A stretch of 64,000 nt of DNA, taken from positions 806,001 through 870,000 of the forward strand of contig CAWJMD010000008.1 of NCBI GenBank assembly GCA_963843835.1. Direction: 5' to 3'. A program made the translations under genes and the position numbers. The DNA comes from CAWJMD01 sp963843835 (lineage in GTDB: Bacteria > Actinomycetota > Actinomycetes > Actinomycetales > CAWJMD01). This document shows, one piece after another, positions 8,127 to 17,219 of this stretch. Under the pieces are notes generated by a model. It made no database searches. It was not told the origin of the DNA and was given only the letters and a program-made list of their open reading frames with translations. Position 1 is the first letter of the stretch. The number at the start of each line of letters is the position of its first letter.

Positions 8127-10963
8127 CAGGCGGGCACGAGCACATCAGGTTCCGGTCGCCGTAGGCCCCGTCGATCCGGCGGACCGGCGGCCAGTACTTC
8201 CCGACGGGGTCCGTGCTGCCGGGATAGACGGCCTCGGCGCGCGAGTACGGCAGGTCCCAGTCGCCGGTGAGCGACTCGGCGGTGTGCGGAGCCCCCCGCA
8301 GGGGCGAGGTCGCGACGTCCCACTCCCCCGAACCGACCTTGTCGATCTCGGCCTTGATGGCGATCATCGCGTCGCAGAAGCGGTCCAGCTCGGCCAGGTC
8401 CTCGCTCTCGGTCGGCTCCACCATCAGCGTCCCCGCGACCGGGAACGACATCGTGGGTGCGTGGAACCCATAGTCGATCAAGCGCTTCGCCACGTCGTCC
8501 ACTGTCACGCCCGTGCTCTGCGTGATCGGACGCAGGTCGAGGATGCACTCGTGCGCCACCAGCCCACCGGGGCCGGTGTACAGCACCGGGTAGTGCTCGC
8601 CCAGCCGTGCGGCGACGTAGTTCGCGGTCAGCACCGCCACCTGGGTGGCACGCCGCAGGCCGTCCGGCCCCATCATCGCGATGTAGGCCCACGAGATCGG
8701 CAGGATGCCGGCAGACCCGAAGGGTGCGGCCGACACCGGGCCGACACCCTCCCCGGAATCGGTCGTCATCGTGTCGGTCGAGGGCAGGAAGGCTGCCAGG
8801 TGGGCGCCGACGGCCACCGGACCCACACCCGGGCCGCCGCCGCCGTGCGGGATGCAGAACGTCTTGTGCAGGTTGAGGTGCGAGACATCGGCACCGAAGC
8901 GGCCGGGCTTGGCGAGCCCGACGAGGGCGTTGAGGTTGGCGCCGTCGACGTAGACCTGGCCGCCGGCGTCGTGCACGAGGGCGCAGAGGTCTGCGATGGA
9001 CTCCTCGAACACCCCGTGGGTGGACGGGTAGGTGACCATGATCGCGGCCAGCGTGTCGCGGTGCTGCTCGACCTTGCTCTTCAGGTCGGTCATGTCGATG
9101 TTGCCGAACCCGTCGGTGGCGACGGCGACGACGCGGAGGCCGGCCATCACCGCGCTGGCCGCGTTGGTGCCGTGGGCCGAGACGGGGATCAGGCAGACGT
9201 CGCGCTGGGCCGCATTCTGCGCGCGGTGGTAGGCGCGGATCGCGAGCAGGCCGGCGAGCTCACCCTGCGAACCGGCGTTCGGCTGCAGCGAGACCGCGTC
9301 GTAGCCGGTGATCTCCACGAGCCAACGCTCGAGCTCGGCGATCAGCGCACGCGACCCCGCGGTGTCCTGCGCGGGGGCGAAGGGGTGCAGGTCGGACAGC
9401 TCCGGCCACGTCACCGCCTCCATCTCCGTGGTGGCGTTCAGCTTCATCGTGCACGAGCCGAGCGGGATCATCCCGCGGTCGAGCGCGTAGTCCTTGTCGC
9501 CGAGACGCTTGAGGTAGCGCAGCATCGACGTCTCGCTGTGGTGGCTGGAGAACACGGGATGGGTCAGGTAGGGGCTCGTCCGGGCGAGGGACTCGGGGAG
9601 CATCGACCCGGCGCCGTACGACCCGGTGCGGCCGGTGAGCAGGGTGACCACGACGGCCGCCACGTCGTCGTCGGTGGTGGTCTCGTCGAAGGCCACGCCG
9701 ACGTGGTCGGCGTCGACGTGCCGCAGCAGGTAGCCGGCCCCGTACGCCTCGGCGACGACCTCTGCCGCGCGCCCGGGGACCCGGAGCAGCAGCGTGTCGA
9801 AGAACGTGTCGTGGACAACCTCCACACCGTCCACGTCGTCGAGGCGAGAGCGCCAGCCACGCCGCGCGGGAGTGCACGCTCTCCGCGATCGCCCGCAGGC
9901 CCCTCGGCCCGTGGTAGACGGCGTACATCGACGCCATCACCGCGAGCAGGACCTGGGCGGTGCAGATGTTGGACGTCGCCCGCTCGCGCCGGATGTGCTG
10001 CTCACGCGTCTGCAGCGCGAGCCGGTAGGCAGGTGCTCCCTCCGCGTCCTGCGACACGCCGACCAGACGGCCCGGCAGCGACCGCTCGAGGCCGCCGCGG
10101 ACCGCCATGAACCCGGCGTGCGGGCCGCCGAAGCCCATCGGCACACCGAAGCGCTGCGAGGACCCGACGGCGACGTCGGCCCCCATCTCCCCCGGCGGCC
10201 GCAGCAGGGTCATGGCCAGCAGGTCCGCCGCGACCGTGGCCAGGGCGCCACGCTCGTGGGCGGCGGCGATCACCGGCTGGTGGTCCCGCACCTGGCCGCT
10301 GGCCCCGGGGTACTGCAGCAGCACGCCGAAGATCTCTGCGTCGGGCAGCCCCGCCGACGTGTCGTGGACGATGACGGGCAGACCGATCGCCTCCATCCGC
10401 GTGCGCACCACGGCGAGCGTCTGCGGCAGCACGTCGGCGTCGACGACGACGGCCGCGTCGTGGCCGACGTTGGACACACGCCGCATCAGCGTGACCGCCT
10501 CGGCTGCGGCCGTCGCCTCGTCGAGCATCGAGGCGTTGGCGGTGGTGAGGCCGGTGAGCTCGCTGACCGCGGTCTGGAAGTTCAGCAGCGCCTCGAGCCG
10601 GCCCTGGGAGATCTCGGGCTGGTACGGCGTGTAGGCCGTGTACCAGGAGGGGTTCTCGAGCACGTTGCGCGTGATCACGCCGGGGGTGTGGGTCCCGTAG
10701 TAGCCGAGCCCGATCATCGACCGGCGCACGGTGTTCGCGTCGGCGACGCGGCGCAGGGCGGCCAGGGCCTCCGGCTCGCTGAGCGCCTCGGGCAGGTCGA
10801 GCCGCTCACTCCACGCGATCGTCGCCGGCACGGCGGCCGTGGCGAGGGCGTCGAGGCTGTCGTAGCCGAGGGCCGAGAGCATGTGGCGCACCTCGCCCTC
10901 GCCCGGGCCGATGTGGCGGGCGGCGAAGTCACGGGTGCGGTGGCTGTGGTCGACGTGCGACAT
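8104..10963 (-). pseudogene. gcvP: Glycine dehydrogenase (P protein, glycine cleavage), interrupted by one frameshift
   Basis: Two overlapping reading frames together give a complete P protein of about 950 residues. The first (from ATG 10963) covers the N-terminal half with RHIGPGEGEVRHML, YYGTHTPGVI and NASMLDEATAAAEA. The second, in another frame, resumes at GVEVVHDTFFD and carries the PLP-lysine motif HLNLHKTFCIPHGGGGPG and the normal C-terminus. The frame switches near 9850; removing one base there would join the halves cleanly. P protein decarboxylates glycine and passes the aminomethyl group to lipoylated GcvH. The gene is preceded by a glycine riboswitch. It is either a truly inactivated gene or a sequencing error; the otherwise perfect conservation of both halves favours a very recent change or an error. 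Confidence 0.88.
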
Positions 10964-11032
10964 CTCGGAGGCTCCCTGCGTCACGACCCCGATCGGGTCG
11001 TCCGTTGCCTCCCCCTCTGTCACCGGTGCGGT

Positions 11033-11135
11033 TCCAGAGTCGCCTGTCCCGCGCGGTCCTGGCGCCTGAGAGGTTCCGGGGAGTTTGCCCCTTCGGCGCC
11101 CCGACCGAGGTGCGACGGGGACTCTCCCGCGCGGG
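11033..11135 (-). promoter_or_regulatory. Glycine riboswitch (single aptamer) in the gcvP leader
   Basis: Read on the minus strand, the leader contains the conserved glycine aptamer words in order: GCGGGAGAGTCCC, then GCGCCGAAGGGGCAA, CTCCCCGGAACCTCTCAGGC, and finally ACAGGCGACTCTGGA. The arms GGGAGAGT/ACTCTGG close the outer helix. Only one aptamer fits; the next gene ends 57 bases upstream of it. It lies about 70 bases before the gcvP start and should switch gcvP on when glycine is abundant. Confidence 0.92.
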
Positions 11136-11192
11136 GTCGACAGCACCTCAGACGGTATCAGCCGACGTGCGTGCCGACCGTCCCGATGCTGC

Positions 11193-11777
11193 TCAGCCGG
11201 TCTGGCGGGCCGAGCGCCGCGCCGCGAGCTCGTCGTCGGCGCTGGTGACGATGCCGTCGTCGTCGGCCCGCTCGCTGGGCAGCGCGGCGAGGGTCCCCTC
11301 GACCTCGCGCCACACGCGTCCGACCGCGATGCCGAAGACGCCCTGGCCACCCTGCACCAGGTCGATCACCTCGTCGGCGGACGTGCACTCGTAGACGCTC
11401 GCGCCGTCGCTCATCAGCGTGATCTGGGCGAGGTCCTCGACGCCGCGCTCACGCAGCGCGCCCACGGCCGTGCGGATCTGCTGGAGTGAGACCCCGGTGT
11501 CGAGCAGTCGCTTGACCACCTTGAGCACGAGGATGTCGCGGAAGCTGTACAGACGCTGGGTGCCGGAGCCCTTGGCTCCCCGGACGCCCGGCTCGACCAG
11601 ACCGGTGCGCGCCCAGTAGTCCAGCTGGCGGTAGGTGATCCCGGCGGCACGGCAGGCCGTCGGCCCGCGGTACCCCATGTCCTCGTCGAGCACGGGGAGG
11701 TCCTCGGTGAACAGGAGGCCCTGCGCGGACGCCGGCAGCGTGGAGCGCTGCTCCGGTGCGTCGTGGGTGCCGCTCAC
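11193..11777 (-). CDS. MerR-family transcriptional regulator (Rv1830-like)
   Basis: The chosen start is GTG 11777 (protein begins MSGTHDAPEQ, 194 residues); the open frame continues upstream but without family features. The MerR winged helix comprises YRGPTACRAAGITYRQLDYW, ARTGLVEPGVR and RLYSFRDILVLKVVKRLL. A short dimerisation helix and a ligand-free C-terminal region follow. The position between gcvP and the bifunctional nuclease matches Rv1830 of M. tuberculosis, a conserved regulator of the cell-division/metabolic cluster. No effector-binding cysteines are seen. Confidence 0.85.
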   Translation of the reverse strand: MSGTHDAPEQRSTLPASAQGLLFTEDLPVLDEDMGYRGPTACRAAGITYRQLDYWARTGLVEPGVRGAKGSGTQRLYSFRDILVLKVVKRLLDTGVSLQQIRTAVGALRERGVEDLAQITLMSDGASVYECTSADEVIDLVQGGQGVFGIAVGRVWREVEGTLAALPSERADDDGIVTSADDELAARRSARQTG

Positions 11778-11963
11778 TACGACCTCCGAGTCTGGGTGCT
11801 CCCGCCGGGAGTCGTGGGACCAGGACCACCGGACGAGCCGAAGGACATCGCTGGAACTACAACCGGGAACGTTCGACCTGACGCTACGGCCGCCGTTGCC
11901 CCAGGTCAACGACGTGACGGCGGTCTGCGTCGGCGTGTCGCTGAGCGGTCGTGACCCTCGACC

Positions 11964-12455
11964 TCAGGTAGAGGGTTGATCCGGCCCCTCGGGCTTGTCG
12001 AAGTCCTCGGCGCTGACCTGGTCGAGGAACTCGCGGAACCGCTCGACCTCGTCCTCGTCCTCGTGCGGGACGGGGACGCTCGCCGACTCCAGCACGTCGT
12101 CCGCGCCCAGGATCGGGCAGCCGACCCGCAGGGCGAGGGCGATCGCGTCGGACGAGCGCGCGCTCACCGTCACGCCCCCGTCGAAGCTCAGCTCGGCGAA
12201 GTAGACGTTCTCCCGCATCTCGACGATGCGGACCTGCTCGAGCGTGCGCCCGAGGGCGGTGATCACGTCACGCAGCAGGTCGTGGGTCAGGGGCCGCGGC
12301 GGGGTCACGCCCTGCTGGGCGAGGGCGATGGCGCTCGCCTCGGCGGTGCCGATCCAGATAGGTAGGTAGCGCTCGCCGTCCCGCTCCCGCAACAGGACGA
12401 TAGGCGTCTTGGAGGGCATCTCGACCCGTACTCCGACCACCTCGAGCTCGCGCAC
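11964..12455 (-). CDS. Bifunctional nuclease family protein (DUF151)
   Basis: The 163-residue protein starts at GTG and begins RELEVVGVRVEMPSKTPIV. It carries the DUF151 core motifs LPIWIGTAEASAIALAQQG and SARSSDAIALALRVGCPI, with an acidic C-terminal tail. The family is named for a plant member with DNase/RNase activity. In actinobacteria it sits invariably between the two MerR genes (Rv1829 position), and its cellular role is not settled. It is read in the same direction as its neighbours. Confidence 0.9.
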   Translation of the reverse strand: MRELEVVGVRVEMPSKTPIVLLRERDGERYLPIWIGTAEASAIALAQQGVTPPRPLTHDLLRDVITALGRTLEQVRIVEMRENVYFAELSFDGGVTVSARSSDAIALALRVGCPILGADDVLESASVPVPHEDEDEVERFREFLDQVSAEDFDKPEGPDQPST

Positions 12456-12496
12456 TCCCCCACCGTAACCGTTGGCGGGTCAAAGGGATACGGCGG

Positions 12497-13243
12497 TCAG
12501 CCGAGCCGGTCCAGACCCGAGCGCACGAGGGTCGCGTGCAGTCGCACGCAGAGCGCGGAGATCTCCCGCGCCACCTCCTCCGCCTTGGCGGACGAGCCCG
12601 CGCCACGGTGATGGCGCAGCGGGGTGGTGACCTGCTCGACCAGACCGACCTCCCGGTCCGCGGCGGTCCGGAAAGCCCTCAGGTGCCGGGGCTCGATCCC
12701 GTAGCCGGCCAGGGCTCCCGCGGTGCTGGCGATCTCGAGGTCGTCGGCGTCGTAGTACCCGTGGTCGCCAACGGCCACCAGGCCGAACGCCTCGAGGCTG
12801 GAGAGCAGCTCGTCGTCGATCTCCGCCGACGCCAGCAGCTCGTCGCGACGCAGCCGCGTCCCCGAGGTCGCGGCGTAACCCTCGGCCCCGGGCGGCCCCC
12901 CGTCGCGGACGAGGCGGGGAGCAGTCGCGACACGACCCGGCGGGGCAGGGTCCAGACCCCGGTCGAGGGCGTCCAGGTAGACGCCGATCTCCTTCAGCGA
13001 CCAGCGGGCGTCGCGCTGCGTCGACAGCACGAACCGCAGCCGCTCGATGTCGGCGGTGCTGAACTTGCGGTACCCGGCGGCGGTCCGTTGCGGCTCGACC
13101 AGGCCCTGGTCCTCCAGGAACCGCAGCTTGGAGTGCGTCAGGTCGGCGAAGTCGGGCTGCAGCTGGCCGAGCACCTCACCGATGCTGAAGAGCTGCTGCG
13201 CGCGCCGTGGCCCACCCGGGGAGCGCTGGGTGGACTGGCTCAC
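12497..13243 (-). CDS. FtsR-like MerR-family regulator (Rv1828-like)
   Basis: The 248-residue protein has a winged-helix domain at about 17-85: FSIGEVLGQLQPDFADLTHS, LRFLEDQGLVEPQRTAAGYR and FSTADIERLRFVL. A long linker and an alpha-helical C-terminal domain follow. It is the orthologue in position and sequence of Rv1828 and Corynebacterium FtsR, which activates ftsZ. The GTG start overlaps the garA stop (GTGA at 13240-13243), so the two are translationally coupled. Confidence 0.88.
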   Translation of the reverse strand: MSQSTQRSPGGPRRAQQLFSIGEVLGQLQPDFADLTHSKLRFLEDQGLVEPQRTAAGYRKFSTADIERLRFVLSTQRDARWSLKEIGVYLDALDRGLDPAPPGRVATAPRLVRDGGPPGAEGYAATSGTRLRRDELLASAEIDDELLSSLEAFGLVAVGDHGYYDADDLEIASTAGALAGYGIEPRHLRAFRTAADREVGLVEQVTTPLRHHRGAGSSAKAEEVAREISALCVRLHATLVRSGLDRLG

Positions 13244-13758
13244 TGCGAGGTACCACCGGCCCCGGGATCCGCCGCGGCTGCGCCGCCCGAGCGCGGGTGG
13301 AAGGTCATCCGGTACTTGCCGATCTGCACCTCGTCCCCCGCGGACAGCACCAGGTCGTCGACGCGTTCGCGGTTCACGTAGGTGCCGTTGAGGCTCCCCA
13401 CGTCACGCACGCGGAACACCGCACCGTCACGCAGGAACTCGGCGTGCTTGCGCGAGACCGTGACGTCGTCCAGGAAGATCTCGCTGTCGGGGTGGCGCCC
13501 CGCGGTGGTGCGGTCGGCGTCGAGCAGGAACCTCGAGCCCGAGTTCGGGCCGCGCTGCACGATCAGGAGCGCGCTCGAGTCCGGCAGTGCCCCGATGGCT
13601 GCCTGGTCGTCACCGCTGAGGCCGCCGTCGTCGACCTCCACCTCGGACCCGACGGCCGACAGCGTCATCGTGGAGTCGGTGGGCCGGGCCTGGGCCGGGC
13701 GGGTCACGCTCTCCGAGGGCCGCTCCTGCGGCTCGCCCTCGGGCGGTCCCTGCGACAT
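13240..13758 (-). CDS. garA: FHA-domain regulator GarA/OdhI-like
   Basis: The start is ATG 13758, with ribosome binding site GGAGGACAG directly upstream; product 172 residues. The C-terminal FHA domain (about 75-160) has GSRFLLD, AGRHPDSEIFLDDVTVSRKH and VGSLNGTYVN, the phosphothreonine-binding residues of GarA/OdhI. Those proteins control 2-oxoglutarate use by binding 2-oxoglutarate dehydrogenase, glutamate dehydrogenase and glutamate synthase in a kinase-dependent way. The usual N-terminal ETTS phosphorylation motif is not visible; the nearest threonines are in TDSTMTLSAV. A divergent phosphosite is likely. Confidence 0.9.
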   Translation of the reverse strand: MSQGPPEGEPQERPSESVTRPAQARPTDSTMTLSAVGSEVEVDDGGLSGDDQAAIGALPDSSALLIVQRGPNSGSRFLLDADRTTAGRHPDSEIFLDDVTVSRKHAEFLRDGAVFRVRDVGSLNGTYVNRERVDDLVLSAGDEVQIGKYRMTFHPRSGGAAAADPGAGGTSQ

Positions 13759-13894
13759 CTGTCCTCCTGGGGACGTGTGAACTCCGTCTCCGCCAGCGGC
13801 CACCTCGGCCGCGGTCGGCTTCCTCCACCCTAACCCTCAAGCGCAGGGTGAAACCACGCTGTCGGCAGAGAGTCTCAGGGACTCGGCAGCCTTT

Positions 13895-14296
13895 TCAGCT
13901 CGTGCTCTCGCGGTAGGTGGCCGCGTCCATCAGGCCGGCCAGCACCGAGGCGTCGTCGATCCGGATGTCGAGCATCCAGCCGTCGCCGTACGGGTCGGAG
14001 TTGACCAGCTCTGGACTCCCGTCGAGGGAGGAGTTGCTCTCGACCACGGTGCCGGTGACGGGCGAGTAGAGGTCGCTGACGCTCTTGGTCGACTCGACCT
14101 CGCCGCAGGTCTCGCCCGCCTGGACCTGGTCCCCCGCCGAGGGCATCTGCACGAACACGATGTCGCCGAGCGCGTCCTGGGCGAAGGCCGTGATGCCGAC
14201 CCGCACGACGGTGCCGGCCGCCGCCTCGTCGCGCACCCTGACCCACTCGTGCTCGGCGGTGTAGCGGAGGTCGTCGGGGTAGTCGAACGCGGCCAT
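13895..14296 (-). CDS. gcvH: Glycine cleavage system H protein
   Basis: ATG 14296 gives a 133-residue protein beginning MAAFDYPDDLRYTAEHEWV; the open frame runs further upstream but has no family features there. The lipoyl-attachment lysine is K71 in ESTKSVSDLYSP, and the GWMLDIR strand closes the lipoyl domain. It shuttles the aminomethyl group between GcvP and GcvT. No gcvT or gcvL is in the window. Placement between DUF881 and garA matches Rv1826. Confidence 0.95.
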   Translation of the reverse strand: MAAFDYPDDLRYTAEHEWVRVRDEAAAGTVVRVGITAFAQDALGDIVFVQMPSAGDQVQAGETCGEVESTKSVSDLYSPVTGTVVESNSSLDGSPELVNSDPYGDGWMLDIRIDDASVLAGLMDAATYRESTS

Positions 14297-14351
14297 GGGG
14301 TGCCCTCTCGAGTCGGCGTCAGGGAGTCGTACGGGTTCGCGTGAACGGGTC

Positions 14352-15134
14352 TCAGGGTGTCGCCGTCGGCTCGGCCGGCTGAGCGTACTCAGGCCCGGAC
14401 GGCGCCCGCAACGCGTCGACCACCACCTCGTCCAGCTCGACCACCTGGGCCTGGCCGCCCTGCGAGCGGACGGAGCGGAGGACGCCGCCGGGGATGTCGA
14501 GGGCGGTGGACAGCGTGGACGGGTCACCGATCACGCGGAAGACGTACGGCGACTCGACGAGCGTGCCGTCGACGACCAGGCCGTCGGAGGTGTCGACGAA
14601 CGAGGTCGAGGCCACGATGCGCACGTCGCCGACCTGCAGCGCCTCGGCTCCCGAGTCGCGCAGCTCCTGCACGGCGTCGAGCAGGGTCGCCGCCCCGACG
14701 GCCCCGTCCCCGCTGGTGATGGTCAACCGGATGCCCGGACCCGTCGCCTCCGACGTGCCCGCCAGGATGCCCAGCAGGTCGAGCTCCTTCTGCGCGGCAG
14801 CCCGCGCCGCCTCCTGGGCGCTGCTGCCCGAGAGCAGCTCCTGGCGCGTGGCCTCCAGCTCGTTCTGCTCCGCCTCGAGCCTGTCGTTGCGGGCGCCCAG
14901 GTCGTCGAGGATCCGGACGAGGTCGGACTCGCGCAGCGAGCCCAGGTCCGCTCCCTGGGTCTGCTGCACCTGCACCACGAGGGCGAAGCCGAGCACGGCG
15001 CAGAGCAGTCCGGCGAGCAGCTCGCCCCGGGTGCCCCTCGGCAGCGCGGACCGCCAGAGCCTGCGGCGTGGCTCGTCGGGCTCCGTCACGTCGTCACCGC
15101 CGAAGGGCTCGCGCGGGTCCTCCACGCCGCTCAT
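14352..15134 (-). CDS. DUF881 family membrane-anchored protein (Rv1825-like)
   Basis: The 260-residue protein has one membrane helix at about 38-57 (LLAGLLCAVLGFALVVQVQ), then a coiled coil (ILDDLGARNDRLEAEQNELE). The extracytoplasmic DUF881 domain contains TGPGIRLTITSGDG, LLDAVQELRDSGAEAL and SPYVFRVIGDPSTLSTALDI. The start ATG overlaps the stop of the small basic protein gene (ATGA). Function is unknown; the cluster is conserved near division genes. Confidence 0.88.
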   Translation of the reverse strand: MSGVEDPREPFGGDDVTEPDEPRRRLWRSALPRGTRGELLAGLLCAVLGFALVVQVQQTQGADLGSLRESDLVRILDDLGARNDRLEAEQNELEATRQELLSGSSAQEAARAAAQKELDLLGILAGTSEATGPGIRLTITSGDGAVGAATLLDAVQELRDSGAEALQVGDVRIVASTSFVDTSDGLVVDGTLVESPYVFRVIGDPSTLSTALDIPGGVLRSVRSQGGQAQVVELDEVVVDALRAPSGPEYAQPAEPTATP

Positions 15135-15463
15135 GCCTTGAACACGTGCCGGCGGATGGCTGCGGCGTTGGAGAAGATGCGGATCCCGAGCACGACCACG
15201 ACGCCCGTCGACAGCTGGGCCCCGACACCGAGCTGGTCGCCGAGGTAGACGACGAGTGCGGCGACGACGACGTTCGACAGGAACGACACGACGAACACGC
15301 GGTCGTCGAAGATGCCGTCGAGCACCGCCCGCAGACCACCGAAGACCGCGTCGAGCGCGGCCACGACCGCGATCGGCAGGTAGGGCTGCAGCGCGGGCGG
15401 GACGGTGGGCTCGAGCAGCAGCCCGATGATGATGCCGAGGACGAGCCCCAGAGCCGCGATCAC
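15131..15463 (-). CDS. sbp: Small basic protein (DUF1290) membrane protein
   Basis: The 110-residue, very hydrophobic protein begins MIAALGLVLGIIIGLLLEP and includes LPIAVVAALDAVFGGLRAVLDG and the end RIFSNAAAIRRHVFKA, the DUF1290 signature. Three membrane helices are likely. It is always sandwiched between two DUF881 genes in actinobacteria (Rv1824) and overlaps both here by four bases, so the three are probably made together. Confidence 0.92.
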   Translation of the reverse strand: MIAALGLVLGIIIGLLLEPTVPPALQPYLPIAVVAALDAVFGGLRAVLDGIFDDRVFVVSFLSNVVVAALVVYLGDQLGVGAQLSTGVVVVLGIRIFSNAAAIRRHVFKA

Positions 15464-16344
15464 TTGTCGTCCTCCAGTGGGCCCGCGGGGGTGGCGTACT
15501 GCAGGGTCAGCGCGTCCCCGCCGTCGAGGGTGAGGTTCCCGGCGCCCGAGATCGAGACCCGGACACCGTGGTTCTGCTGGAGCGACTCGAGGTACGTGCC
15601 GGCGAACGACCGGGCGAAGCGGGCCTGCAGGGTCGCGGGGTCACCGATGGCCTCAACGACGTAGGGAGGAGCGAGCGGCCGGAAGTCCACCAGGATCGCG
15701 GGCCCCGCCGAGCGGATGGCCGAGGTCGACGTCAGCCGGTGGTCGTTGACGGAGATGGCCTCTGCGCCACTGGCCCACAGGCTGTTCACCACCACCTGCA
15801 GGTCCACGTCGAGGACGCGTCCAGGGTCCGTCTCGTCCCCCTCCCGCGGGTCACCGGTCAGCGGGTCGGACACGCCGACCGCGTCGTCGAGCGTGTACAC
15901 CGCCCCTGGGCCGTGGACGGGCTCGGCACCCGCGAGGACGCCGAGCGTCGTGGCCTGCGCGAGAACGTCACCGCCGGCGTCGGCGAGGCGGGCGTCCCGC
16001 AGGCCGATGATCTCGCCGCGCAGCGACTCGACCTGTGCCGCCCGGTCGTTGACCTCGGTCGTCCGGGTGGTGACCTCGTCGCGCAGCACTCCCGTCGTGT
16101 CCTCCGACCGCGGCACCCGCAGCTCCATCACGCCGATGACCAGGATCGCGCCGGCCACGAGGGACAGGAGCACGGTCAGCGGCGCGGTCCGGCGTCGCCG
16201 CTGGGCGGCGCCCTCCCCCCTCGCCCTGCGCGCCTCGGCCACCGCGGCGTACCCCGGGTCGAGAGGTCGCTGCATCACCTCGGTCAGCAGGGTCATCGAC
16301 GCGTCCGGCCGGCGCACCGGTCGGGGGGTGGTGGGCGTGCTCAT
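15460..16344 (-). CDS. DUF881 family membrane-anchored protein (Rv1823-like)
   Basis: ATG 16344 (MSTPTTPRPVRRPDASM) gives 294 residues. One transmembrane helix is at about 61-79 (LTVLLSLVAGAILVIGVM). A short coiled coil and a DUF881 domain follow, with VVVNSLWASGAEAISVNDHR, TSAIRSAGPAILVDFRPL and PPYVVEAIGDPATLQARF. It is the second DUF881 copy of the conserved cluster. The start overlaps the stop of the phosphatidyltransferase gene. Confidence 0.88.
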   Translation of the reverse strand: MSTPTTPRPVRRPDASMTLLTEVMQRPLDPGYAAVAEARRARGEGAAQRRRRTAPLTVLLSLVAGAILVIGVMELRVPRSEDTTGVLRDEVTTRTTEVNDRAAQVESLRGEIIGLRDARLADAGGDVLAQATTLGVLAGAEPVHGPGAVYTLDDAVGVSDPLTGDPREGDETDPGRVLDVDLQVVVNSLWASGAEAISVNDHRLTSTSAIRSAGPAILVDFRPLAPPYVVEAIGDPATLQARFARSFAGTYLESLQQNHGVRVSISGAGNLTLDGGDALTLQYATPAGPLEDDK

Positions 16345-16994
16345 GCCGGGGCCTCGTCCGGCGGGCGCCCGGCCGCGAGCACCCGGTCCGCGCGGACGAG
16401 CTGACGCAGCTGCCTCAGGTACAGCACACCGGCCCACCAGTAGAGGCCGGCGCCCCACCACACGAACGCCCAGCCCAGGGGTCGAGCCACGTCGGCCAGC
16501 ACCCCGGTCCCCTCGCCCAGCAGGATCAGGGGGAAGGCGTACAGGAGGTTGAAGGTGGCGGCCTTGCCCAGGTAGTGCACCGGCAACGAGGCCAGCCCGA
16601 GACGGGTCAGCGACGGCAGGGTGCCGACCAGGACCAGGTCGCGGACCACGATGAGCGCCACCAGCCACCACGGGATCAGGTCGCGCCAGGCGAGCCCCAG
16701 CAGCGTGGAGAGGATGTAGAGCCGGTCCGCGGCGGGGTCGAGCTTCTGACCCAGCTCGGACTCCTGGTTCCACCGGCGCGCCAGGTAGCCGTCGAGGAAG
16801 TCGGAGAGGCCGGAGACCGCCAGGACCAGGAGCGCCCAGCCGTCCTGCTCGGTGATGATCAGGTAGGCGAAGACCGGCACGAGCAGGAGCCGCACGAAGC
16901 TGATCGCGTTCGGCACCGTGAGCACGACGTCGGCCCGGGGTGGCACCTGCTCCACCGGACCCACCCCCTGCTCCACCCTCGCGCTCTGCCTCAT
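16341..16994 (-). CDS. CDP-alcohol phosphatidyltransferase family protein (Rv1822/PgsA2-like)
   Basis: ATG 16994 gives 217 residues; the open frame extends into the tRNA gene upstream, which is not coding. The catalytic motif D65-x2-D68G-x2-A72R-x8-G82-x3-D86-x3-D90 is complete (SDFLDGYLARRWNQESELGQ then KLDPAAD). Four to six membrane helices are present. The enzyme transfers a phosphatidyl group from CDP-diacylglycerol to an alcohol. Glycerol phosphate or a related acceptor is likely, but the motif does not define the acceptor. Confidence 0.88.
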   Translation of the reverse strand: MRQSARVEQGVGPVEQVPPRADVVLTVPNAISFVRLLLVPVFAYLIITEQDGWALLVLAVSGLSDFLDGYLARRWNQESELGQKLDPAADRLYILSTLLGLAWRDLIPWWLVALIVVRDLVLVGTLPSLTRLGLASLPVHYLGKAATFNLLYAFPLILLGEGTGVLADVARPLGWAFVWWGAGLYWWAGVLYLRQLRQLVRADRVLAAGRPPDEAPA

Positions 16995-17059
16995 CGGTAC
17001 CAGCCTACGGTCCGCGCGGGTGCCTCCGAGCCTCAGCCCGCCCTGCCGCCCACATGACG

Positions 17060-17087
17060 GAGGGACCTGACATCCGTCAGGTCCCTC
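17060..17087 (-). terminator. Strong hairpin behind tRNA-Pro
   Basis: A perfect 12-base stem, GAGGGACCTGAC paired with GTCAGGTCCCTC, closes over a four-base loop 11 bases beyond the 3' end of tRNA-Pro and before the phosphatidyltransferase gene. There is no T tract, as is common for terminators in high-GC actinobacteria. Confidence 0.6.
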
Positions 17088-17097
17088 GGCCATTCCG

Positions 17098-17171
<74 letters not shown>

Positions 17172-17219
17172 GAATCCGACCTGGGCTGCACCCGGTCGGG
17201 CGGTGAGAAGACTACCGGA

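Noticed and set aside
9840..9860. Programmed frameshift in gcvP
   Set aside because: No slippery heptamer or downstream stimulatory structure was found, and the family is not known to use frameshifting.
11136..11192. A second glycine aptamer
   Set aside because: The 57 bases left before the MerR stop are too short and lack the conserved words.
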